Shown: one piece after another, positions 1 through 6,800 of the stretch
How the letters are laid out: each line of letters opens with the position of its first letter
Position numbering within the stretch: the first letter of the stretch is position 1
NCBI GenBank assembly: GCA_947175585.1
Contig: CAMWNL010000066.1
Location: forward strand, 1 to 7,613
Length of the DNA: 7,613 nucleotides
Source of the DNA: an uncultured Bacteroidales bacterium
Lineage (GTDB): Bacteria; Bacteroidota; Bacteroidia; Bacteroidales; Muribaculaceae
Direction: 5' to 3'
The notes under the pieces: model-generated
What the model saw: only the letters and a program-made list of their open reading frames with translations
Database searches by the model: none
What the model was told of the DNA's origin: nothing
Translations under genes and position numbers: made by a program

Positions 1-593
1 ACTGGATTCCCCTGCCTCCCCGCGACATCGACAAACCCTTCCTTATGCCTGTTGAAGACGTATTCTCAATCACTGGTCGTGGTACAGTTGCAACCGGTCG
101 TATCGAAACTGGTATCGTAAAGGTTGGTGACGAAGTACAGATCATGGGTCTCGGTGCTGACATGAAGTCAACCGTAACCGGTGTTGAAATGTTCCGCAAA
201 CTTCTTGATCAGGGTGAAGCCGGTGACAACGTAGGTCTCCTTCTCCGCGGTATCGATAAGAAAGACATCAAGCGTGGTATGGTAATCTGCCATCCGGGTG
301 TTGTTAAGCCCCACAGCAAGTTCAAAGCTTCTGTTTATATCCTCAAGAAAGAGGAAGGTGGCCGTCACACTCCGTTCCACAACCACTACCGTCCCCAGTT
401 CTACATCCGTACACTTGACGTAACCGGTGAAATCACTCTTCCCGAAGGTGTAGAAATGGTAATGCCCGGTGACCACGTTGAAATCAACGTTGAGCTCATC
501 AACCCGGTAGCTTGCGATCAGGGTCTCCGTTTCGCAATCCGTGAAGGTGGCCGCACCGTAGGTTCAGGCCAGATCACTGAAATCCTCGACTAA
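1..593 (+). CDS. tuf: Elongation factor Tu, 3' part (5' end outside window)
   Basis: EF-Tu is the cytosolic GTPase that carries aminoacyl-tRNA to the ribosomal A site. The reading frame enters open at base 3 and gives 196 residues before TAA at 591-593. A full EF-Tu has about 395, so roughly the N-terminal half, including the GTP-binding G motifs of domain 1, lies upstream. What is visible begins at the domain 1/2 linker ([13 protein letters not shown]), continues through domain 2 ([19 protein letters not shown], just after the linker) and ends with domain 3 ([16 protein letters not shown], then [12 protein letters not shown] and the end ITEILD). The domain 3 positions tied to elfamycin resistance in E. 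coli look wild type here (GG of GGRH, Q of RPQFY, A of RFAIREGG). An internal ATG at 45 lies within the linker and is not the start. The gene is followed by a strong hairpin and then tRNA-Trp. Identity is certain; whether the genome holds a second tuf copy cannot be seen. Confidence 0.98.
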   Translation, partial: WIPLPPRDIDKPFLMPVEDVFSITGRGTVATGRIETGIVKVGDEVQIMGLGADMKSTVTGVEMFRKLLDQGEAGDNVGLLLRGIDKKDIKRGMVICHPGVVKPHSKFKASVYILKKEEGGRHTPFHNHYRPQFYIRTLDVTGEITLPEGVEMVMPGDHVEINVELINPVACDQGLRFAIREGGRTVGSGQITEILD

Positions 594-601
594 TAAAATC
601 T

Positions 602-657
602 AAATGACAATTGCCGGCTGTAAGCCGTGCAAACAGCAAAGCCGGCAATTGTTATTT
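602..657 (+). terminator. Long hairpin between tuf and tRNA-Trp; terminator or processing stem
   Basis: Bases 602-619 pair with 640-657 as an 18-bp stem containing a single G-U pair (606 with 653), closed by a 20-base loop (620-639). The core is CAATTGCCGGCT on the left and its complement on the right. The A-rich left foot and T-rich right foot pair with each other, so after the stem there is no separate U tract, only CAAAT before the tRNA starts at 663. The inner bases GGCTGTAAGCC (616-626) can also form a small competing hairpin. Position after tuf and stem strength suggest a terminator. The poor tail and closeness to the tRNA make a leaky terminator or an RNA-processing stem equally plausible. 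The pairing is seen directly; the function is inferred. Confidence 0.6.
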
Positions 658-662
658 CAAAT

Positions 663-735
663 ACGGGTTTAGCTCAGTTGGTAGAGCACTGGTCTCCAAA
701 ACCAGGTGTCGGGAGTTCGAGTCTCTCAACCCGTG
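663..735 (+). tRNA. trnW: tRNA-Trp, anticodon CCA
   Basis: The 73-base gene folds into a complete cloverleaf. The acceptor stem is ACGGGTT (663-669) with AACCCGT (728-734), followed by discriminator G735. The D stem is GCTC (672-675) with GAGC (684-687). The anticodon stem is CTGGT (689-693) with ACCAG (701-705), enclosing the seven-base loop CTCCAAA whose bases 696-698 are CCA, reading UGG as tryptophan. The variable loop is GTGTC. The T stem GGGAG (711-715) pairs with CTCTC (723-727), with one G-U pair, around TTCGAGT. The 3' CCA is not encoded (CAA follows the discriminator), so it must be added after transcription. The gene sits five bases after the tuf hairpin and 15 bases before secE, so the tRNA is probably cut from a longer transcript shared with secE-nusG. 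Confidence 0.97.
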
Positions 736-750
736 CAAAAGACAGAACAA

Positions 751-951
751 ATGGGAAAATTAAAACTACTTACGAATATAGAGGAGTCTTATGACGAGTT
801 ACGTTATAAGACTTCTTGGCCTACAAAAAAACAACTTGTAAAGTCGGCGATTATCGTGATGATAGCTTCCATCATCATCGCTTTGGTAATTTTCGTCATG
901 GATCAGGTTGTCGACAATTTGATGCATTTCATCTACAGTCTTAAAGGTTAA
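751..951 (+). CDS. secE: Preprotein translocase subunit SecE
   Basis: SecE is the small essential subunit of the SecYEG channel in the inner membrane and clamps SecY. The product has 66 residues, the usual length for the short, single-span SecE found outside Enterobacteria. An amphipathic cytoplasmic helix (about residues 8-22) leads to the conserved SWPTKKQ motif (22-28), then one transmembrane segment at about 33-50 (AIIVMIASIIIALVIFVM) and a short periplasmic tail. The start is ATG 751. The frame is open further upstream, to a GTG at 706, but that codon lies in the variable loop of tRNA-Trp and is rejected. No Shine-Dalgarno sequence is present; the bases before the start are GACAGAACAA. 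nusG follows after 21 bases, the usual secE-nusG pairing. Codons are more A/T-ending than in tuf or rpoB. Confidence 0.96.
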   Translation: MGKLKLLTNIEESYDELRYKTSWPTKKQLVKSAIIVMIASIIIALVIFVMDQVVDNLMHFIYSLKG

Positions 952-972
952 AACCAATAAGTTGATTTATCA

Positions 973-1524
973 ATGACTGAATCTAAAAGAGGTTGGTACG
1001 TTCTGCGTGCCATTTCAGGCAAAGAAGCTAAGGTTAAGGAAGTTCTCGATGCAGCAATCAAGAACACTGACCTTGGCAACTATGTGTTTCAAGTATTGAT
1101 TCCGACCGAGAAGGTTTTGACCGTGCGTAGCGGGAAGAAAGTTGTAAAAGAACGCAATCTTTATTCCGGCTATGTTTTTATAGAGGCTGATCTTCAAGGA
1201 GAAGTGATTCACGAGCTGACCAACACCACTAACGTAATCGACTTTCTGAGAGGACGTGAGAAGGGCGCAAAACCCGAACGTCTCCGCCAATCAGAGGTGA
1301 TGCGTATGCTTGGCACAGCCGATGAGTATATCGATCCTACCGATGATGAAGTCAACGACTACATGGTCGGTGAGACCGTCAAGGTCAACGAAGGTCCGTT
1401 CAACGGCTTCTCGGGTATCGTTGAAGAAGTGAACAAAGAGAAGAAGAAACTCAAAGTGTCAGTTAAAATTTTCGGGCGCAAGACTCCGCTGGAGCTCGAT
1501 AATTCGCAAGTGGAGCGTGAATAA
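973..1524 (+). CDS. nusG: Transcription termination/antitermination factor NusG
   Basis: NusG binds RNA polymerase at the clamp, supports processive elongation, and through its KOW domain can link to Rho or to ribosomal protein S10. The 183 residues show the family's two domains. The NGN domain (about 1-115) has GWYVLRA near its start (residues 7-13) and the core strand GYVFIEAD (66-73). A linker leads to the C-terminal KOW domain, from VGETVKV at about 132 through GPFNGFSGIVEEV to the end near 183. The length fits a housekeeping NusG without inserts. The complete KOW domain and the place beside secE argue against a specialised paralogue such as the capsule-locus UpxY proteins of Bacteroides. 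The start ATG 973 is fixed by an in-frame TAA at 958. A 74-base spacer separates it from rplK. Confidence 0.98.
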   Translation: MTESKRGWYVLRAISGKEAKVKEVLDAAIKNTDLGNYVFQVLIPTEKVLTVRSGKKVVKERNLYSGYVFIEADLQGEVIHELTNTTNVIDFLRGREKGAKPERLRQSEVMRMLGTADEYIDPTDDEVNDYMVGETVKVNEGPFNGFSGIVEEVNKEKKKLKVSVKIFGRKTPLELDNSQVERE

Positions 1525-1598
1525 TCCTAAGCGTGTTGTTACGAACGTATAAGGAAAGCTAACGCGATTTTTGTAATAAACTTTTAAGTATTTTTACA
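1525..1598 (+). other. nusG-rplK spacer, possible leader of the L11-L1 genes
   Basis: This is the second longest untranslated gap in the window. It has no good Bacteroidota promoter: the best TAnnTTTG-like match, TATTTTTA at 1589-1596, is imperfect and lies too near the rplK start. The first half can form only weak pairings, for example GCGT (1531-1534) with ACGC (1562-1565). In E. coli the L11-L1 leader carries a binding site for L1, which represses its own operon, and this is the corresponding place. I cannot recognise the L1 target motif here, so that role is only a possibility. The last 35 bases are very A/T-rich and run straight into the rplK start codon. Confidence 0.25.
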
Positions 1599-2042
1599 AT
1601 GGCAAAAGAAATTGCTGGACAGATCAAATTGCAGATTAAGGGAGGCGCAGCAAACCCCTCCCCTCCCGTAGGCCCCGCGCTGGGTTCTAAGGGCATCAAC
1701 ATCATGGAGTTTTGCAAGCAATTCAATGCCCGCACTCAAGACAAAGCCGGAAAAGTTCTCCCGGTAGTAATCACTTACTACAGTGACAAATCTTTTGACT
1801 TTGTCGTAAAGACCCCGCCTGTCGCAATCCAGCTCAAAGAGGTAGCTAAGGTTAAATCAGGTTCAAAAGAACCTAACCGTACCAAAGTTGGAGAAGTGAC
1901 CTGGGAGCAGGTGAAGGCTATCGCAACTGACAAAATGCCTGACTTAAACTGTTTCACAGTTGAATCAGCAATGCGTATGGTGGCCGGTACAGCTCGCAGC
2001 ATGGGTATCACCGTTAAGGGTGAATTTCCTGGTAATAACTAA
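1599..2042 (+). CDS. rplK: Large-subunit ribosomal protein L11 (uL11)
   Basis: L11 binds the GTPase-associated centre of 23S rRNA at the base of the stalk, where it affects elongation-factor turnover and is needed for RelA activation by uncharged tRNA. The 147-residue product has the full two-domain form. The N-terminal domain carries the proline-rich helix [10 protein letters not shown] (20-29) and [13 protein letters not shown]; the prolines at 22, 23 and 26 match the positions linked to thiostrepton and micrococcin sensitivity. The C-terminal rRNA-binding domain (about 75-147) includes [15 protein letters not shown] and the closing GTARSMGI. The start ATG 1599 gives the conserved MAKEI N-terminus. 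There is no Shine-Dalgarno sequence upstream. rplA follows after 15 bases, so the two are surely co-transcribed. Confidence 0.98.
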   Translation: MAKEIAGQIKLQIKGGAANPSPPVGPALGSKGINIMEFCKQFNARTQDKAGKVLPVVITYYSDKSFDFVVKTPPVAIQLKEVAKVKSGSKEPNRTKVGEVTWEQVKAIATDKMPDLNCFTVESAMRMVAGTARSMGITVKGEFPGNN

Positions 2043-2057
2043 TAAACTTCAATTGAA

Positions 2058-2753
2058 ATGAGTAAACTTACAAAAAACCAAAAGTTAGCCTTGTCAAAGA
2101 TTGAAGCCGGGAAAGCTTACACTTTAGCGGAAGCAGTCGAAAAGGTCAAAGAAGTGAACTATGCAAAGTTTGACGCTTCACTTGACATTGACGTGCGACT
2201 TGGCGTTGATCCTCGCAAAGCTAACCAGATGGTACGCGGCGTTGTGACGTTGCCTCACGGCACCGGTAAGCAGGTTCGCGTGCTCGTCCTCTGTAGCGCA
2301 GACGCTGAAGCTGCTGCTAAAGCCGCAGGCGCCGACTACGTAGGTCTTGACGAATATATCGAAAAAATCAAAGGTGGTTGGACAGACATTGATGTAATCA
2401 TCACACAGCCCGCCATCATGGGTAAAATCGGTGCTCTCGGTCGTGTGCTCGGTCCCCGTGGCCTCATGCCTAACCCCAAGAGCGGCACAGTTACCGTCGA
2501 TGTAGCCAAGGCTGTTGAAGAAGTAAAGAAAGGTAAGATCGACTTCAAGGTTGACAAGAATGGTATCGTACACTCTTCAATCGGCAAGATGTCGTTTACG
2601 CCCGACCAGATGCGTGACAACGCTCGTGAGTTCATCAACACACTCATCAAGCTGAAACCCGCAACTGCAAAAGGCACTTATCTCAAGAGCATTTATCTTT
2701 CAAGCACAATGAGTCCGGGTGTCAAAGTCGACACCAAGTCGGTTGACGCTTAA
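2058..2753 (+). CDS. rplA: Large-subunit ribosomal protein L1 (uL1)
   Basis: L1 forms the mobile stalk by the ribosomal E site and helps release deacylated tRNA. In several bacteria it also represses translation of the L11-L1 mRNA. The 231 residues match the family length (about 230). The conserved signature [16 protein letters not shown] lies at 131-146 in domain II, with the RNA-contacting segment of domain I at [17 protein letters not shown] (161-177) and the ending [10 protein letters not shown] near 216-225. The start ATG 2058 gives the normal [10 protein letters not shown]-terminus. It lies 15 bases after rplK and only 25 bases before rplJ, so no separate promoter or long leader fits between L1 and L10. 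Confidence 0.98.
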   Translation: MSKLTKNQKLALSKIEAGKAYTLAEAVEKVKEVNYAKFDASLDIDVRLGVDPRKANQMVRGVVTLPHGTGKQVRVLVLCSADAEAAAKAAGADYVGLDEYIEKIKGGWTDIDVIITQPAIMGKIGALGRVLGPRGLMPNPKSGTVTVDVAKAVEEVKKGKIDFKVDKNGIVHSSIGKMSFTPDQMRDNAREFINTLIKLKPATAKGTYLKSIYLSSTMSPGVKVDTKSVDA

Positions 2754-2778
2754 TCACCCCCTCTAAAATCACGACAAA

Positions 2779-3303
2779 ATGAAAAAGGAAGATAAAGGTA
2801 TCGCAATAGAGAATATCGCGAAAACGATTAAAGAATACGGCTGCTTCTATCTCGTGGAAACAGCAGGTCTGAACGCTGAGAAAACAAGCGAGCTCCGTCG
2901 TGCATGCTTCAATGCCGATGTAAAACTGCTCGTTGTGAAGAATACTCTTCTTCATAAAGCGCTCGAATCAATCGAAGGCGATTTTGCAGAACTGTACCCC
3001 ACCCTCAAGGGTTCTACCTCACTGATGTGTGCCAATGTGGGCAACGCTCCGGCCAAGCTCCTTAAGGACTTCATCAAGAAAGGTGACACTCTCCCCGCTC
3101 TCAAGGCCGCATACGTTGAAGAGACCGTATATGTAGGCGCTGATCAGCTCGACACTCTTGCTGCAATCAAGAGCAAGAACGAACTTATCGCCGACGTTAT
3201 CGCTCTCCTCCAGTCACCTGCCAAGAACGTTGTTTCCGCTCTTACTTCAGGCGGCAGCAAGCTCCACGGCATCCTCGAGACGCTCTCAAAAAAAGAAGAC
3301 TAA
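2779..3303 (+). CDS. rplJ: Large-subunit ribosomal protein L10 (uL10)
   Basis: L10 is the stalk base: its N-terminal domain binds 23S rRNA next to L11, and its C-terminal helix carries dimers of L7/L12. The 174 residues agree with the usual 165-180. The N-terminal domain shows the family core VVKNTLLHKAL at 52-62 and the segment LKGSTSLM at 77-84. The C-terminal part from about 137 (ADVIALLQSPAKNVVSAL onward) is the long helix that binds the L7/L12 N-termini; the number of dimers it carries cannot be read with certainty. The start ATG 2779 gives MKKEDKGIAIENI, with no Shine-Dalgarno sequence upstream. rplL begins 38 bases after the stop, through an A-rich gap. Confidence 0.97.
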   Translation: MKKEDKGIAIENIAKTIKEYGCFYLVETAGLNAEKTSELRRACFNADVKLLVVKNTLLHKALESIEGDFAELYPTLKGSTSLMCANVGNAPAKLLKDFIKKGDTLPALKAAYVEETVYVGADQLDTLAAIKSKNELIADVIALLQSPAKNVVSALTSGGSKLHGILETLSKKED

Positions 3304-3341
3304 TTCCATCAGAAATAATAATCAAATAAAACTATACAAAA

Positions 3342-3716
3342 ATGGCAGATTTAAAAGCTTTTGCTGAACAACTTGTTAACCTCTCTGTAAAAGAAGTAAA
3401 CGAACTTGCTCAAATTCTCAAAGAAGAATATGGCATCGAACCCGCTGCTGCAGCTGTTGCTGTTGCTGCTGGCCCCGCTGCTGGTGCTCCCGCTGCTGAA
3501 GAAAAGACTGCATTCGACGTAGTTCTCAAGGCTGCAGGCGCTAACAAGCTCCAGGTTGTTAAACTTGTTAAGGAACTCACCGGTCTCGGCCTCAAAGAAG
3601 CCAAAGAAATGGTTGACGGCGCACCCTCTGTAGTTAAGGAAGGTCTCGCTAAGGCTGACGCTGAAGGTCTCAAGAAGCAACTCGAAGAGGCTGGCGCAGA
3701 AGTCGAGCTTAAATAA
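3342..3716 (+). CDS. rplL: Large-subunit ribosomal protein L7/L12 (bL12)
   Basis: L7/L12 is the multi-copy stalk protein that recruits and stimulates the translational GTPases, including EF-Tu and EF-G. The 124 residues divide in the standard way: an N-terminal dimerisation domain (about 1-33), a flexible Ala/Gly/Pro hinge (about 34-55) and the globular C-terminal domain (about 56-124). The factor-binding surface is visible at [18 protein letters not shown] (74-91). The hinge is written largely in GCT codons, giving a low-complexity DNA stretch near 3441-3500. The start ATG 3342 yields [11 protein letters not shown] and is preceded by A-rich sequence with no Shine-Dalgarno motif. A terminator-like hairpin follows 24 bases after the stop. 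Confidence 0.98.
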   Translation: MADLKAFAEQLVNLSVKEVNELAQILKEEYGIEPAAAAVAVAAGPAAGAPAAEEKTAFDVVLKAAGANKLQVVKLVKELTGLGLKEAKEMVDGAPSVVKEGLAKADAEGLKKQLEEAGAEVELK

Positions 3717-3740
3717 TATTGCCTGTTAATCAGGTAATTG

Positions 3741-3778
3741 GGTTAAGAATCTCCTATGGGATGATTCTTAACCTTTTT
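3741..3778 (+). terminator. Intrinsic-terminator-like hairpin between rplL and rpoB
   Basis: GGTTAAGAATC (3741-3751) pairs perfectly with GATTCTTAACC (3763-3773) as an 11-bp stem. The 11-base loop can extend the helix by TCC (3752-3754) with GGA (3759-3761) past a bulged T3762. Five T residues (3774-3778) follow directly, the usual form of an intrinsic terminator. A second small hairpin, CCTG-TTAAT-CAGG, lies just upstream at 3722-3734. I found no convincing TTTG / TAnnTTTG promoter between the T tract and the rpoB start at 3824, so some read-through into rpoB is expected. The role as a partial terminator lowering rpoB relative to the ribosomal protein genes is inferred, by likeness to the rplL-rpoB attenuator of E. 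coli. Confidence 0.82.
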
Positions 3779-3823
3779 GTGTCTAAATTTACTTTGAGTT
3801 CTTAACCACCCTATCTTTTATAG

Positions 3824-6800
3824 ATGTCAGTATCCGTAGACAAACCCCGCATAAATTTTGCCTCGGTAAAGAACCCGCTTCCTTACCCCGACTTTCTGGA
3901 GGTGCAGCTGAAATCATTTAGAGATTTCCTTCAGCTCGACACACCTCCCGAAAAACGAAACAACGAAGGCCTATTTAAAGTTTTCGCTGAAAACTTCCCT
4001 ATAGCCGACACCCGAAACAACTTCGTGCTCGAATTTTTGGACTACTATATCGACCCTCCGCGCTACACTATCGAAGAGTGTCTCGAACGTGGGTTGACTT
4101 ACAGTGTGCCATTAAAGGCGAAGCTCAAGCTCTATTGTACAGACCCTGACCACGAAGACTTTGCTACGGAAATCCAGGACGTATACCTCGGCCCGATCCC
4201 TTACATGACCGACAAAGGCACGTTTGTTATCAACGGCGCGGAGCGCGTCATCGTGTCGCAGCTTCACCGCTCACCCGGCGTGTTCTTCGGACAGAGCACC
4301 CACGCAAACGGCACAAAACTCTACTCGGCCCGTATCATACCGTTCCGCGGATCTTGGATCGAATTTGCGACTGACATCAACAATGTGATGTATGCCTATA
4401 TCGACCGTAAGAAGAAATTGCCCGTGACAACACTGCTCCGCGCAATCGGTCTTGACAGCGATAAAGACATCATCGAAATCTTCGGTCTCGCTGAAGAAAT
4501 CAAGGTCAACAAAACCAATCTCAAGAAAGCCGTCGGCCGCAAACTCGCTGCCCGTGTGCTCAAGACTTGGATTGAAGACTTTGTTGACGAGGATACCGGC
4601 GAAGTTGTGTCTATCGAGCGCAACGATGTCATCATCGACCGCGAAACCGTGCTTGAAGAAAAGCACATCGATGAAATCCTCAACTCAGGTGTGCAGAACA
4701 TCCTCCTCCACAAAGAAGATGTCAACACCAGCGACTACTCGATCATCTTCAACACTCTCCAAAAAGATACGTCAAACTCCGAGAAGGAAGCCGTACAGTT
4801 CATCTACCGTCAGCTCCGTAACGCAGATCCACCAGACGATGCAAGCGCCCGCGAAGTCATCCAGAACCTTTTCTTCTCTGAAAAGCGTTATGACCTCGGC
4901 GAGGTAGGTCGCTTCCGTATCAACAAGAAACTCGGTCTGACGACTTCGATGGACGTTAAAGTCCTCACCAAGGAGGATATTATCGCCATCATCAAATATC
5001 TTATCGAACTCATTAACTCAAAGACCGATGTCGACGACATCGACCACTTGAGCAACCGTCGTGTGCGCACAGTCGGCGAACAGCTCTACAACCAGTTTGG
5101 TGTAGGTCTGGCACGTATGTCACGCACGATCCGCGAGCGCATGAACGTCCGAGACAATGAAGTGTTCACCCCGATAGATCTTATCAACGCCAAGACTATT
5201 TCATCGGTCATCAACACTTTCTTCGGCACAAACGCGCTCTCTCAGTTCATGGACCAGACCAACCCTCTGGCCGAAATCACTCACAAACGCCGTCTGTCGG
5301 CCCTCGGCCCCGGCGGTCTCTCACGTGAGCGCGCAGGCTTCGAGGTTCGAGACGTACACTACACTCACTACGGCCGTCTGTGTCCTATCGAAACCCCTGA
5401 AGGACCTAACATCGGTCTTATCAGCTCACTCTGCGTCTACGCTAAGATCAACGACCTCGGCTTCATCGAGACTCCTTACCGCAAGGTCGAGGATTCGAAG
5501 GTCAACCTCAACAACGATGAGGTTGTCTATCTTGCCGCCGAGATCGAAGAAGGCAAAATCATCGCTCAGGGCAACGCACCCGTCAACGATGACGGATCAT
5601 TTATCAATGACCGCGTAAAAGCCCGTCTCGACGCTGACTTCCCTGTCGTTCCGCCGTCAGAGGTGGAACTCATGGACGTGTCTCCGGCTCAGATTGCTTC
5701 TATCGCCGCATCACTCATCCCGTTCCTCGAACATGACGACGCTAACCGCGCCCTCATGGGATCTAACATGATGCGCCAGGCTGTGCCCCTCATGCGCAGT
5801 GAGGCTCCGATTGTCGGCACCGGCATCGAAGGTCAGCTCATCCGCGACAGCCGCACTCAGATCACAGCCGAAGGCGAAGGCGTAATCGAATTTGTCGACG
5901 CAAGTGTAATCCGCATACGCTATGACCGCACCGAAGAACAGGAGTTTGTTGCCTTCGAAGATGCAGTCAAAGAATATCATATTCCTAAGTTCCGCAAGAC
6001 CAACCAGAGCACAACCATTGACCTCCGTCCTATCTGCGAGAAAGGTCAGCGCGTCAAGAGAGGCGACATCCTCACCGAAGGCTACGCCACTCAGAAAGGC
6101 GAACTCGCACTCGGCCGTAACCTCAAAGTGGCGTTCATGCCCTGGAAGGGTTACAACTATGAGGACGCAATCGTGCTCAACGAGCGCGTGGTCCGCGACG
6201 ACATCCTGACTTCAATCCACGTTGACGAGTACTCTCTCGAAGTCCGCGAAACCAAGCGCGGTATGGAAGAGCTTACAAGCGACATCCCCAACGTCAGCGA
6301 AGACGCGACAAAAGACCTTGACGACCGCGGCATCATCCGCATCGGTGCTCACGTTGTGCCGGGCGACATCATGATCGGTAAGATCACACCTAAGGGTGAA
6401 TCTGACCCCACTCCTGAAGAAAAGCTCCTCCGCGCAATCTTCGGCGACAAGGCCGGCGACGTGAAAGACGCTTCTCTCAAGGCTTCGCCCTCACTCAAAG
6501 GCGTCGTTATCGGCACTAACCTCTTCAGCCGCGCCGCTAAGAAAAAGAAATCAAAGAGCGCCAACGCCCAGCTTCCGCTGCTTGACGAAGAATACGAAGA
6601 AAAGCTCAACAACCTTCGCGACATTCTCGTCGATAAGCTCATGACCCTCACCAACGGCAAGACCTCACAGGGCGTCAAAGACTTCATCGGCAGCGAGATC
6701 ATCCCGAAGGGCGCTAAGTTCACTCCGGCTGTGCTGAAAGGCATCGATTACGATACAATCAACCTCAGCAAGTGGACCAACGACGATCACAAGAACGACC

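Noticed and set aside
706..750. A GTG at 706 extends the secE frame upstream by 15 codons.
   Set aside because: These bases are part of the tRNA-Trp gene (663-735) and its 3' flank; the extra residues do not resemble SecE, while ATG 751 gives a normal 66-residue protein.
1533..1562. Nine-codon open frame from GTG 1533 to a TAA at 1560-1562, as a possible leader peptide before rplK.
   Set aside because: It has a non-ATG start, no ribosome-binding signal, no notable residue run and no terminator pair following it; it is too short to separate from chance.
2178..2677. Two overlapping open frames on the - strand opposite rplA, of 131 and 113 codons.
   Set aside because: Both are antiparallel shadows of rplA with no recognisable domain and no promoter or terminator of their own.
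3441..3500. GCT/GCC-rich low-complexity stretch that looks like a trinucleotide repeat.
   Set aside because: It encodes the normal Ala/Gly/Pro hinge of L7/L12; the repeat follows from protein composition and codon preference.
3776..3819. Possible rpoB promoter: TTTG at 3776-3779 or 3793-3796 with TTACTTTG (3789-3796) or TATCTTTT (3812-3819).
   Set aside because: Each -7-like box has one mismatch, and the distances to a TTTG element (9 or 15 bases) do not fit the roughly 19-21 expected for the Bacteroides consensus. The later box would start transcription at the start codon itself.
4452..4907. A 151-codon open frame on the + strand rich in Ser, Lys and Thr.
   Set aside because: It lies wholly within rpoB in another frame, its composition is a by-product of the rpoB codons, and rpoB is unbroken and highly conserved here.
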